Assembly: GCA_030770425.1 (NCBI GenBank)
Contig: JASJFT010000152.1
Location: forward strand, 45,875-109,874
From: Darksidea phi
Taxonomy: Eukaryota > Ascomycota > Dothideomycetes > Pleosporales > Lentitheciaceae
DNA: 64,000 bases
Direction of reading: 5' to 3'
In this document: positions 45,759 through 58,854 of the stretch, piece by piece
Layout of the letters: every line of letters starts with the position of its first letter
How positions within the stretch are numbered: position 1 is the first letter of the stretch
Program-made: the position numbers and the translations under genes
The notes under the pieces: generated by a model
What the model was told of the DNA's origin: nothing
The model's input: the letters and a program-made list of their open reading frames with translations, nothing else
The model's database searches: none

Positions 45759-46868
45759 ATGATTTCGAAAATCATTAGCCGCCCGATTCTGATTGTTGGC
45801 GGCAGTGGCTTTTTTGGCCAACACTTGATCCAGGACCTCATCGAGGGAGGAGTGCAGCCAGAACATATCCACATCCTCGACCTCCAATCCAAAGACTCGC
45901 AGAACCCCAACGTGTCATTCCACCATGCCGACATCAGCTCTGCAGAGGACGTGCGAAAGGTGCTCCAGCTCGTTAAGCCGAGCGTGATATTCCACATAGC
46001 ATCACCATATCCATTTGAGAGCAACCGTGCAGTACTGGAGCGCGTCAACATTAATGGCACCCGCAACCTAGTGCAGCTCTCGCACGAGACTGGCAACGTC
46101 GCCGCTTTCGTCTACACATCGAGTTCGTCTGTTGTTCACGACCACTACCACCCGCTGCGACGCGTGGATGAAACTTCTCCGGTGCTTTATTTCCCGCACC
46201 AGCCCAACTACTATTCGCACACCAAGGCTATCGCAGAGGACATTGTTCTGTCCGCCAATGGCAACGGTAGCGGCATGTTAACCATTTCCCTTCGGCCCGC
46301 CTCCATGTACGGCGAGGGAGATACGACGCAGATACCAAATTTGGTCAAGAACGCCAGGTCAGGACGGGCTAACATGCGGATTGGATCAGAGGAAAACAGC
46401 TTCGACAATACGTACATCAAGAACCTCACATATGCCGAGATTCTAGCGGCCGAGGCACTTGTAGCAGCCAGTGAAGGAGACGCAGTACCCCACAACCGGC
46501 GCGTCCAAGGCGAGGCTTTTTTCATAACCGATGACGATAGCTACAGCTTCCCAGCCTACACGCGTCTGGTAGCTGAGTTCGCAGGGCACCCTGTGGAGCC
46601 GGCCCAGGTGCGCACGATTCCATTTTGGCTGATGCTCTCGCTGGTCTATGCAGCTGGATGGGTGTACTGGATCGTTACGTTTGGCAAGGAAATGGCATTC
46701 TCCACCAAGGTAGTGCGCATGCTGGCCCAGGAACGCACTTTCAACATCGACAAGGCCAAAACTCGGCTAGGGTACAAGCCTCGGTTCACCACTGCGGAAG
46801 GAACGAAGCGGGCCGTCGAGTGGTTCATCGAGCATGAAAAAAAGGGAGAAGCCGATAAGAAGGCGTAG
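45759..46868 (+). CDS. 3beta-hydroxysteroid dehydrogenase / NAD-epimerase-like reductase
   Basis: A 369-residue extended SDR protein in one exon. I chose the ATG at 45759 because the nucleotide-binding strand follows directly (SRPILIVGGSGFFGQHL; GGSGFFG at residues 14-20). A longer frame upstream would translate the poly-T promoter tract. Other hallmarks are DLQSKD (NAD(P) acidic end), VIFHIAS, YTSSSSVV, the catalytic YxxxK at Y152-K156 (YYSHTK), SLRPASMYGEGD, and DNTYIKNLTYAEILA. A C-terminal membrane segment (FWLMLSLVYAAGWVYWIV, about 289-306) recalls ERG26-like sterol C-4 enzymes. It would oxidise a 3beta-hydroxyl or act on a related polyketide or terpenoid. It ends about 150 bp before the mutated AT-rich block. 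Confidence 0.9.
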   Translation: MISKIISRPILIVGGSGFFGQHLIQDLIEGGVQPEHIHILDLQSKDSQNPNVSFHHADISSAEDVRKVLQLVKPSVIFHIASPYPFESNRAVLERVNINGTRNLVQLSHETGNVAAFVYTSSSSVVHDHYHPLRRVDETSPVLYFPHQPNYYSHTKAIAEDIVLSANGNGSGMLTISLRPASMYGEGDTTQIPNLVKNARSGRANMRIGSEENSFDNTYIKNLTYAEILAAEALVAASEGDAVPHNRRVQGEAFFITDDDSYSFPAYTRLVAEFAGHPVEPAQVRTIPFWLMLSLVYAAGWVYWIVTFGKEMAFSTKVVRMLAQERTFNIDKAKTRLGYKPRFTTAEGTKRAVEWFIEHEKKGEADKKA

Positions 46869-47020
46869 TAATTATAGCCTAGTACCCACTACCGCATAAT
46901 CTCGAAAATAAGGCAACGGCTAGGCCCAAAGGGGTAGGTCTTCTAGGCCAATAGGGGGATCTCCGGCTAAGTAGTAGGGCTATTTTTCGAGGGGTGATAT
47001 CTCTTAGCTAGCGTTTTAAT
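46869..47020. other. 3' flank of HSD-like gene before the AT block
   Basis: Last stretch of normal composition. The change to TA-rich DNA at about 47,020 is abrupt. Confidence 0.6.
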
Positions 47021-47677
47021 CCTAGAGTAGTTAAATAGATATCTTTTATAATATAAAACTATAAGATATATATAAATAGATAGATATAAAAATACTAAGA
47101 TAATAAAAAAAAATTTATTCTAAGTATAAAAAATAATAGAATATTTATATTATTAAAAAGAGAAGTTTTAATAAGAATTATTTTAATAAAGTATATATTA
47201 AACGGAGTCTAGATCTAATAGATTATTTAATCTTATTTAAGAGATTTATACTTAAGATAGAAAAGAAAAAGTAAAAATAAAGAATAATAGTTTAATTATA
47301 TTAATAGATAAGGATTAATCTAGATTTAAATTAACTATAAAAAAGAAAATTATTTAGAAGATTTATAGTTATTATATATTAATTTAGTTTTCTTAAATCT
47401 ATAGCTCTATATTTATAGATTTATTAAGCTATAGCTTTATAACTTTATTTTAATAGATTTATTAAGCTATTATATAATCTTTAAATTTATTCTTACTAAG
47501 ATATAGTATTAGATCTATAGAATTAAAGTTAGATTCTAAAGTTAAGAAATACTAATATTTTATTAATTCCTTTAGTTAGTTTTTTTATTATTATACTACT
47601 ATAAATATATATATAAATAGTTTTTAACTCTATTCTTATCTCTTTATACTTATTATAAGTTTATAAATTAACTTATT

Positions 47678-47854
47678 TATTATAGTACTAATCTATAACT
47701 ATTTATACCTATTACGTACCGTATCTATAGCTATAGTACTCCCTTTACTAGATCTTACTATATTAGATATATATAGCCCTTATTTATTTTAGTATTAGCT
47801 CTTTATAGTATAACTTATATTCTACCTCGATCCTAGTATATCTATACCGTAATA
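47678..47854 (+). repeat. 5' LTR of chromovirus
   Basis: 177 bp; aligns end to end with 53894-54070 and 54256-54432, differing almost only by transitions. Confidence 0.9.
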
Positions 47855-50800
47855 GTTTATACTATTCTTCCTTTAATTCTACTACTAGGGTAAAATACTT
47901 CTTTAATAGTCCGATCGACTACCTTAAATCTAGAAATACTAAGCTAGACCTAAGATCTACGCTATACCTAGAATATTAAGAATACTAAAGAATACTATAG
48001 CTACTAATAATTAGTAATACTAATAGGGCGAGTAACTTACTACTATAATTAATTAGATTTCTATACTAGCCTCTCTTATCTATATAGAAGGTATAGTAAG
48101 TAACCCTACTATATTAATTATACTAGAAAATAAGAAACCTATCTCTCTAATCTACTATAGTATTAAAGTTATATTAAATATCTTAGACGTAGATATATAA
48201 TACTATATTACCTCTTTTACTATAGATCTTAAAGAAGTATACTAAACTATTTAACTACTTTAGAGTAAAGTTAACTTTTTATATATCTAGATCTATACCC
48301 GTACCTTTTACTACTATCTTACTAGTAACCCTAATAAATTTAATAGAGTAAATAAGTCTATAAATAAACGCTAGACTAAGTATAAGAACTAGAAATATAA
48401 TATTTATAATATTTATACTATAGATAGAGCTATCTTTAATATAGAGTTTAAATATATTTAATATATCTTTAGTCTTATATCTAATAAAGCTCTTAATATC
48501 TATTATAATTAATTCGATATAGTATAGTCTAACCTAGATAACCTTACTAAATAGAAATAGTAGAATATAATCAACCTATTTAAGACCCTCGATACCTACT
48601 ATATTACCTCTAATAAATAGATTAAGGTAAGTAATAAGTTTAATAAACTTATTATAGGTAATTAGCTATTTTTTAACTTTTAGACTAAGTTTTATAAATA
48701 GACTACTAAGATAGAAAAAACTAATATAGAAAAGATCTAAGTTCTTTATACTAAAGTCTCTACTATACTAGATACTATAGCTATCTACTAAGAAAAGTAA
48801 CTAGACTACGTAGACTATAAAGAATAGGTAAATCTCTTTATATAAATCTAGAATAGAAAGTAGAATAAAGAATATATTAAGAGTATACGTACTAGTTTTC
48901 GTCTAAATATTAACTAATTAAATAATATTCTCTAGTCTACTCTACTAACTAATATACCCTTATTTCTAATAATTAATACTAGTAATTCTATAATTCTAGA
49001 TACTATATACGTCCTACGTACCTCCTATAAAGAATATAAGACTATTAATACCTACTTCTACTATAGTAAAATAGACTACTTTAAGGAAAATTACTAAGAA
49101 AAGAAAAAAAATAATAAATAGTTTAGTAGAGTACTAGGCTAAGGATAGACTATATAGTAAATACCTTAGAATTAATAAATAATACGTATTTAGTCTTAAT
49201 ACCTCTAATACTAGTAGACCTAGAACTAATATACGTAAACCTAGTACGGCCGCCCTTAACTCTAGTATAATAATTAGAATACTAATAACTAATCCCCTTA
49301 CTAATACCTATTTAATAATTCCTTCTTTAACTATACTATAGATTAACTTTAAGAATATACTAGAACTAAAATTTCTACGTCTAAGACTAAAGTCTCTTAT
49401 ATTAATATACTAGTTAACTTAGTATTACCCTCTATAAGTATCTCTTACGTTAATAACTTAAAAAATATATAACCTCTAGTTATCGTTATAACTAGAGATT
49501 AGATAGGAAAGAATTATTAAATAAGTAACTATATTAGATTTAGACTATTCTAAGTAAAAAGGCCCCCCTTTAACTTAGATCTATAGATAGTAAATCGTTA
49601 TTTATTTATACTTCTTTTCTACTTATATATACTACTATTAATATATAAAGTCTTATAAATAGTAGATACTTAGCTATTATCTTTTTTAACTAAACTTTTA
49701 CTTAAAAGTACTCTATTAATACTTATAATATACCCTTTCTAAGAAAGCTCTTACTAGCTAATAGTTATATAAGCGATATACTTATATAATATACTATTCT
49801 ACCTATATAGATTAGAAACTACTATAAAAACTACTTACTATATATTATTAATCTAGTCTAAAATATACTTATTATTCTTAGTCTTTCTTAGCTTTAAAAA
49901 TATAACCCGTCTATTAATTAGATATTAATAATAGTTAATATAGATTCTTAGTACTATTAGAAATACTACTACTATAGAACTAATACTATACGAGTAACTT
50001 TTTCGACTACCTCCCCCTATAAAAATATATTAAATAAAATTAAACTACTATACCTTAAGCTATATACTAATATAATAAATTATTAACTACCTTTATATAT
50101 TAAGGATATTAATAAGTATAATCTCTATTAATCTAATAGAGAAATTCTAATAGATCTACCCTTTAAACTTATACTAGACCGTCTTTACTATAAAATAAGG
50201 AACTTAGATACTAAATATAGAAAAATTCCTAAATATTAAGTAATTATAGTACGAAATTATACTACGACTAAACTACTACTAGCTATACGAGTAGGTAGAC
50301 GCCGAGTTAATTTAAAGAAATTTAAGAAAGAACTACTATTATTACTTAATATTCTTCTATTAACTAAATTAAATTATAAATCTTTTAATTTCTTTAATAT
50401 TTATTTTATACGAGTTATAACCTTTATATAATTCTATAAATAATCTAATATAAAAGCTACCTATATTATATAGAACGAGCTAGACTAAGTACTTAAAATA
50501 TTACTAAAAAACGAAGGAGACTAAATTCTAAATCTTATTAAAGAAGAATTTAAAAGTATCCTAAATAGTAAAATTATAATAGATCTTTTAAATAAGTTTC
50601 TACTATAATTTTATAAATTTCTTACTAACTATAAATATACTCTATACTTTTAAGATATTAAAGAATTAGATATTAATAAGTTTCTTATAGGAAAACTACC
50701 TCTATCTAATAATAAGCTAAAAAAGAAACTTTTAGAATAGCTAAGGGATATAGTAACTAGATTTCTCTCTAGAAAAGTAGACGAACTTCTACTAAGACGA

Positions 50801-53800
50801 GTATAAGATTATAAGATTAATATTATCCTAGATAAAGAACCCCTATATTAAAAGAATTAATCTTTTTTTTTATCTAAACTCTATATTATATATAAATAGC
50901 TAGACGATAATCTAGATAAGAGATTTATCTAGAAATCCTATATATAATATACTACCCTTTTACTTCTAGTAGTAAAACTAGATAGAGGAGTACGTATATA
51001 TTAAGACTATAAAGGTCTAAATAATATTATTATTAAAAACTACTACCTATTACCCCTTATTTAAGAAACTCTTAATACTCTCTATAATATAAAGGTATAT
51101 ACTAAACTCGATATTATTATTATTTTTAATAAATTACGTATTATTAAAGGATATAAGTAGAAAATAGTATTTATTATATATTTTAGACTTTTTAAAATTT
51201 TAATTATACCTTTTAACCTTTATAACGTACTAGTATTCTTCTAAAACTATATTAATTATACTCTTTATAATCTACTAAATTATACTTATACTACGTATCT
51301 TAATAATATTCTAATCTACTTAGATAATAGAAAAGAATACTAAAAGTACGTTCGAGAAGTAGTTTAAAAATTAATTAATACTAATCTTTAAATTAATATT
51401 TATAAATATAAGTTTAAGGTTATAAAGACTAAATATCTTAAACTTATTATCTCTTCTAATAGTATTAAAATAGACTCTAAGAAAGTAGCTATGATTTTAA
51501 AATAAATATAACCCCCTTATCTAAAGAATCTATAGAAATTTCTAGGCTTTATAAACTTTTATTAATACTTTATTTAAGACTTCTTAAAGATATATATTCT
51601 ATTTAATAAACTTCTATATAAGAATATACCGTAGAATTAGACTACTAAATAGATTATTATCTTTAAATTACTTAAGAATTCCTTTACTATAGTACCGGTA
51701 CTAGTAATATATAACTTTACTAAAAAGATAGTTCTAGAAACTAATACTTCTAATTAGATATTAGAAGATATTCTCTTTTAATATAATAATAATAGTATTC
51801 TACGTATAGTTATCTATTTTTTAAGTAAATATAGTACTACCGAATATAATTATAAGATCTATAATAAAGAATTATTAGTAATTATTAAGTCTCTAGAAGA
51901 ATAGTAACTAGAATTCTAAGAAACTATAAAATTATTTAAAATTATTACTAATTATAAGAACCTAGAATACTTTATAACTATAAAGATACTATTATAATAT
52001 TAGATTTACTAGTTAGAGTTCCTATTATAATTTAATTTTAGAATTATTTATTAACTAGGCTTAAAAGCTATATAATTAGACGTACTAAGTAGAATACTAG
52101 AAGACTAACTAAATAAGAACGATACCTCTAATAATAAAGTAAAAAATAGACTATAAATAGTCCTTTTACTAGAAGTCCTTAGTAATAAAGTTCTAAAAGA
52201 TCTTTTTAATTAAACCCTTATAAGCGTAGTACTACTAATTCTCTTTATTATAGATTAATCTATTAATAAATTAATTAGCTTTATATACTTTACTATACTA
52301 ATAGTTATAAAGATAATTACTATTCTCTTAAATTTAAATATAAGATACTAGCTAAAATACCTTTAGAAAATTATATAGGTACTAATACTAGACTTTATAC
52401 TTCGTTAAGACTATATATAGTATTAAGAATATCTCTTTATACTATCTTATAATAAACTTTATATATAAATTCTATACTAAATATATAATTCTACGCCTAC
52501 TAGATATTTAGAATAGATTAAAATAATAGAACTAGTAATCTAAGACTATTAGTAGCTATATATAATATATAATATCGAAATCTATATCTAAGTATATAAA
52601 CTCTATATCTAAACTAAAAGTTCTAGATTATTATTTTAAGAATTTCTTAAGTCTCTACTAGTTCTATTCTAGGTATAGTTTAATATCTCTATCGACTATA
52701 TTACCCTACTCTTAGAATTATAATAGTACGACTATATATATAAATATATTCTTATTATAGTCTATAGACTTATAAAGATATACTATATTATTTCTATTAG
52801 AAAAATTAATATATTTAAGTTAGTTAATATCTTTATATCTCGAGTTTATTCTCTCTATAATTACTCTAATAATATTCTATTCGATTAGAGAATCTAGTTT
52901 ATATTATAATTTTAGAACTAATTATCTACTAGACTTAGAATTATACTAAAATACTCCTCGTTATTTTACCTTAAGACCGACGGCTAGACTAAGTAAGTAA
53001 ATAGTAGTATTAAAGTATATCTTTAAGTATTTATAAACTTCTACTAAGATAACTAGATATAGTAGCTTTCTCTTATAGAATTCGCTATAAATAATATTAC
53101 TTCTAAAATAACTAGTATTTCTCTATTCTTTATTAATTATAGCTTTTACCCGAAGTTTAGAGTCGAGTTTAGCTAATTAATACTACTAAATCTATTCTTA
53201 TCCTAATAACGAGAATTCTTTAAAGTAAATAATATCGTTAATAGATTTAATTATATTATTATCTAGCTAAAAGCTATTATTAAATAATCTATTAAGCGCT
53301 ATAAATACTATATAAATAAGAAATAAGAAGATACGTCTAGATTTACTATAAGAGATAAGATCTTTATAGATATAAGAAATATAAAAATTAATAGACTAAT
53401 AAAAAAAGAAGATAATAAGATAGTAGATTTATTTAAAGTTCTAAAAGTTTATAATTAAGTATATATCTTAGAACTCCTAGTAATTATAAAAATATTTCTA
53501 GTATTTTATAACTTATTACTTCGACTAAAATACCCCTTCTAAGAACTCCTAGAATAAAATATAATAAATAAAGTCGAGTTTTAATACCTTAGAGGAAGAA
53601 TACTTAAATAAGAAGATAGAATAGAGGAACTAACTAAATAATAGAAATTTAAGTTATTACTAGATTACTACGATAAGGACCTATAATAACTAATATACTT
53701 AGTTAAATAGAAATATTACTCTACTATCTAGTAGCTAGTATCTAATCTAAAAGATTAAGAAAATATAGTCTATTAATTCTATACTAACTATCTAGATAAA

Positions 53801-53893
53801 CCCGCCCTAAGATAGATTTAAAAGATACTAGTATTAGTAAATTTTCTTTCTATAGAGCTATCTAAAACGTATAGCTATTTAAAAAGGGGGTAC

Positions 53894-54070
53894 TATTATA
53901 GTACTAATCTATAACTATTTATATCTATTATATACTATATCTATAGCTACGGTACTCTCTTTATTAAATCTTACCGTATTAGATATATATAGCCCTTATT
54001 TATTCTAGTATTAGCCCTTTATAGTATAACTTATATTCTACCTCGATTCTAGTATATCTATACTATAATA
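53894..54070 (+). repeat. 3' LTR of chromovirus
   Basis: 177 bp, preceded by a polypurine tract at 53881-53890 and followed by target duplicate ttatt. Confidence 0.9.
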
Positions 54071-54255
54071 TTATTACTTTATAAATTTTACTATATAGTT
54101 ATATAGTTAAATAATATTATATCTAATTAAATTATTTTTAATATAATCGTATATATATATATAGTATAGTATAAGTTCTACTATATATATTATCTAGAAC
54201 TATATTATATTTAATTAAATTATTTTTAATATAAATTATATAATATTATAGTATT

Positions 54256-54812
54256 TATTATAGTACTAATTTATAACTATTTATACCTATTATATATTAT
54301 ATCTATAGCTATAGTACTTTCTTTATTAGATCTTACTATATTAGATATATATAGCTCCTACTTATTTTAATATTAGTTCTTTATAGTATAACTTATATTT
54401 TATCTTAATCTTAGTATATCTATACTATAATAGTTTATACTATTCTTTCTTTTAATTCTATTATTAGAATAAATATTTCTTTAATAGTCTAATTAACTAC
54501 TCTAAATCTAGAAGATACTAAGCTAGACCTAAGATCTATATTATACCTAGAATACTAAGAATACTAAAAACTCTAAGAATACTATAGCTACTAAGAATTA
54601 GTAATATTAGTAAAATAAGTAATTTATTATTATAATTAGTTAGGTTCTTATACTAATCTCTTTTATTTAAATAGAAGATATAGTAAGCGACTCTACTATA
54701 TTAATTATATTAGAAAATAAGAAACTTATTTTCTTAACTTATTAAGGTATTAAAGCTATACTAAATATCCTAGATATAGGAGTATAATATTATATTTCCT
54801 CTTTTACTTAAA
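54256..54812 (+). mobile_element. 5' LTR and start of a second chromovirus copy, truncated
   Basis: 54256-54432 is a third 177 bp LTR of the same family. What follows (gtttatactattcttt onward) aligns with the internal 5' region of the first copy (47855-48235). Similarity ends at about 54812, so the rest of this copy is missing here. It is about 185 bp from the end of the first element, same orientation. Confidence 0.8.
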
Positions 54813-54989
54813 TAGAGAATATAGGGATAAGGTTAGAAAAAAAAATTAGGATTTTATAGCTCTAAGTTATTAAATAAGTATTCCTAATAGATATATTATA
54901 ATCCGTTTTATTATATCTATCGTAGTAATAGAGATATATAATCGAAAAGATAGGTATACTAGTACCTAGTATCTATATTTAGAAAGGCT

Positions 54990-55890
54990 TCCTAAGTAAG
55001 GCCGCTAATTAAATTAGAGTTTTTTTGGAATATCGTAGCGCGCTATATTAAAAGCTAGGTTCTATATAAAGTAAGCCCTATAAGGTAGAATAATAGCGTA
55101 GAAAGCTATCTATACTTACTTAATATACTTATTACTATATAGTAGTAATATATAGATAGGATTATCGTCGTTATTAAAGAAGAATATACTAATTAAATTA
55201 GGGTTTTTTTAGAATATCGTAGCGTACTATATTAAAAGCTAGGTTCCGTATAAAGTAAGCCCTATAAGGTAGAATAATAGCGTAGGAAGCTATCTATACT
55301 CGTTTAATATACTTATTACTATATAGTAGTAATATATAGATATCGTCGTTATCGAAGAAGAATATACTAACTAAATTAGGATTTTTTCGGAATATCGTAG
55401 TACGTTATATTAAAAGCTAGGTTCCGTATAAAGTAAGTCCTATAAGGTAAAATAATAGTATAGGAAGCTATCTATACTCGTTTAATATACTTATTACTAT
55501 ATAGTAGTAATATATAGATATCGTCGTTATTAAAGAAGAATATATTAATTAAATTAGGATTTTTTTAAAATATTATAACGTACTATATTAAAAGCTAGGT
55601 TCCGTATAAAGTAAGCCCTATAAGATAGAATAATAGTATAAAAAGCTATCTATACTCGTTCGATATACTTATTACTATATAGTAGTAATATATAGATATC
55701 GTTGTTATCGAAGAAGAATATACTAATTAAATTAGGATTTTTTTAGAATATTGTAGTATACTATATTAAAAGCTAGATTCCGTATAAAGTAAGCCCTATA
55801 AGGTAGAATAATAACGTAGAAAGCTATCTATACTCGTTTAATATACTTATTACTATATAGTAGTAATATATAGATAGGATTATCGTCGTT
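54990..55890. repeat. five-copy satellite, 178-184 bp unit
   Basis: The landmark ttaaaagctagrttc recurs with its first A at 55050, 55234, 55412, 55590 and 55768, giving periods 184, 178, 178 and 178. Each unit also has gaatatygtagyg, gtaagccctataaggtagaataatag and agtagtaatatatagata. The 6 bp length difference is a ggatta insertion (atagataggattatcg versus atagatatcg) that recurs in the last unit. Copies differ mainly by transitions. Confidence 0.9.
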
Positions 55891-56221
55891 AAAGGGAGGA
55901 TATATTAATTAAACTAAGAAAAAAGATATTATATTAATACTATTTCTAAATACTTATAGGCTATAGTCTATTATAAGATAGTCTATACTAATACCCTTTC
56001 GATTTATATTAATACCTTTTTTATCTAATTAATACCTTTTTTATTTAACTAACCTATTTTTTATCTAATCTATTTTTTTAATATTTTAGTATATATTATA
56101 TATTTAAATACGTTTAAGTATATATAAAGGGTTTATTATAAAGATTATATATAGAGTTAAGGATATAATTCTATATCTATAGCCTAGGCTAAGATAAGTT
56201 AAAGATTAAATATAAGGTAGA

Positions 56222-56272
56222 GGGGTTTAGAAAAGAGTTAGAATATATATATCTACTCTTTTCTAACCCCCT
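56222..56272. repeat. hairpin-forming inverted repeat, copy 1
   Basis: Arms ggggtttagaaaagagt and actcttttctaaccccc are inverted copies with one mismatch, around an AT centre. A related structure lies at 57751-57800. Confidence 0.75.
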
Positions 56273-57750
56273 TCTCTCCCTAGCTAGTAATTCTATATTA
56301 AATAATTATAGCTAGCTTCTATATACTTAATTCTAGTAGAAGGTAACCCTCTTACTATAGAAGATTATTAAGTTTTTATTTTATAGAAATATTAAAGGAT
56401 ACTCGTATTTAAATATATAAATACTATTACGGTATTAATACTTATATAAAAGTATTAATATACTACTATAAGTTAGTAGTAATATAGGTTTAATAATACT
56501 TAGATTTAATAGTATAGTAGAGTCGATAGTATTATAGAGTTAACGGCGTTATTAGATTTAGTAGTACTACTAGAGTAATAACTACGTTTATAGCTTTTCT
56601 TAGAATTAGTCTATTACTACTAGTATAAATACTAGTAATAAATACTAGTAGAGTAAATAAGTTTCCTTTATAGTAGATAGAGTACTATATTCTCTTAAAG
56701 AGATTAAACGTATACGCCTATTTAAATTTATTTAGAATACTAAGAGATAAAGAGGTAGAAATATACGAAGATAAGGATATCGTAGAGTAAGGACGAGTAA
56801 AGAAAATAGAAGGGAAAACTAGTTTACGTAGGATTATAGGTATTAAGTAGTCCTTTAAAGTCTAGAATAGTAAGACTAAATATAATACTCGATATAATCG
56901 ACGCTAGTCTAGATTTAAATTATTTACTAATATCTTATCTAGGCTCAAGGCTAGCTTAAATATAGGTTAGGTTAAATATAACCCTCTATACTAGCCCTAC
57001 TACCCTTTTATTCTTTCTTCTATTCTTTTTCTATCCTTTCTCTATCCTCTTCTAAGTCCTATCCTAGAAGCTATAGCTTTCTAAATAATAATCTATTAAC
57101 GCCCTATCTATACGCGAATCCAAGTATATTACTACTATTAAAGCTATTTAGAATACTTTCTAAAAATCGATTTACTAGTAATCTCTATATCGATAGTATC
57201 TACGTAGAAAGTACCCTACTTTATATTAATAATACTATTATTATTTAATTTACCTATATTTCTACCTTCTATAACTAATCTAAGTATATTAATATTTACT
57301 ATTATTTTATCCTATAGGGTAGTCTATAATAGAGACGTCCTAATTAAAATAGATTAGTAGAGAGGAGAATCTAATAATACCTCTTCTACTCTATAATTAC
57401 CCCTAATTTAAAAATAGGTACTTATAATACTCCTATAGAAGAGGAGCTTAATAATCTTTTATAGTAGAGGGTTAATTTTATATAATATAAGGAGAATATA
57501 TTCCTTAAATACTATTTAGACTATAATAAGAACTAGAACGAGGACTTTAACTAGTATAAGTACTTTAATATACCTAGTAATATATTAAAAGTAATATAGG
57601 ACGCTCTCTTAGAAGTAATTATAGATTTATTCTAAACTTATATACTTAGATTCTAGAGGGGCTTAGAATTAGTAAGAACTCTATATATTTTCTAAGTAGT
57701 AGAGAATCTCTATATAGAAATATATCTACGAGCCCCTTACGTAGATATAG

Positions 57751-57800
57751 GGACTTAGGAAAGAGTAGAGTATATCTATATACTCTTTTCTAACTACCCC
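57751..57800. repeat. hairpin-forming inverted repeat, copy 2
   Basis: ttaggaaagagt... and ...actcttttctaa form the arms. Sequence is related to 56222-56272, 1.53 kb away; the two may be terminal parts of one element. Confidence 0.65.
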
Positions 57801-58854
57801 CTTCTACTCTTTCTTCTTTATAGCTCTAGTATCTAGTAATCCGATATCTTTTCTATTAAGCTAGAATAAATAGGGTCTAGTATATTATATAGAGACTCTA
57901 GTAATACTAATAACTAGTCTATTACCTACTTAAAGACTAGTATTCTATTAGGAGGGCTTTAATCTACTATTACTATTATATAAAGAGATTCTATTCCCCT
58001 ACTTAATTTATTAATATTCTCTATATATAATTTTAGAAGTTTAATCTATATTTCTATCTAGTCTACGTAAAGCGTACGTTTAATAAACGAATTTAGTACT
58101 ATACTTACTAGAAGTAAAGCGAGGACCCTAATACTAAATATATTTATTAATATACTCTACCTCTTTTTATATCTAAGTACCTAATTAAATTTATTCTAAG
58201 CCTTTAGATAGGTAGACTTTATAATTAAACTACTAAGCTTCCGACTATAGAACGTACGGAACTACTTTAGTCGTATTAAGAAAGCTAGTCTAATTTCTCT
58301 TTAGCCTAATTATATACTAGTAGCTTATAATTTCTATTCTAGTCTCTCTAATTTACTATATATAGCCGTAGATATCTACTAGTACTTAAGTATAGTAAGA
58401 ATCGTCGTACCCTTACTATTTAGGATTCTAAAAAATAATATTTAAAGTTAATTCTCTTTCTCTTTAGTAAGCTTCTTATCTATATTTTTATTAGTAACTA
58501 TTATTATTAGAATCTACGTAGACCCTTCTAATAGCCTATTACCCTTACTATACTTATACTACTAAAGTTATATAATTATTACCTAGTCTTTAAAAGTCTC
58601 TACCCCTCTAACTACTATCGTAGCTTTAATTATAGTAGTTATAGTTATAATCCTAAACCTCTTATATAGCTTTAAGAACCTAGTAAACTTTAATTAATAC
58701 TTTAGAAGTACTAGCTCGATACCTTATATATCCTCTTTAGGATCTTACTATATATTAACCTAGGCTACTAATATCTTATCTCTTTTAGCTTTAGCCGTTT
58801 ATTATATTATCTTATCTTATAGTAACTTCTTATACTTATATTCTACGGGTTCTC

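Larger units (their letters stand above)
47678..54070 (+). mobile_element. full-length Ty3/gypsy chromovirus LTR retrotransposon, mutated
   Basis: A 6,393 bp element. The LTRs are 47678-47854 and 53894-54070, each exactly 177 bp, both starting tattatagtac and ending in TA (from TG...CA after transition). It is flanked by a 5 bp target duplication ttatt (47673-47677 and 54071-54075). A polypurine tract aaaaaggggg sits at 53881-53890. Internal order on the plus strand: gag with a decayed CX2CX4HX4C knuckle (about 49048-49089), reverse transcriptase with a decayed YxDD box (about 51297-51330), RNase H (about 51738-51910), integrase core end (about 52975-53090), and a chromodomain-like C-terminus (about 53690-53820). 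RT before integrase plus a chromodomain places it in chromoviruses of Ty3/gypsy. Stops throughout; not autonomous. Confidence 0.9.

Noticed and set aside
54990..55890. Regular repeats considered as a CRISPR-like array.
   Set aside because: The whole 178 bp unit repeats with no variable spacers, and the DNA is eukaryotic; it is a satellite.
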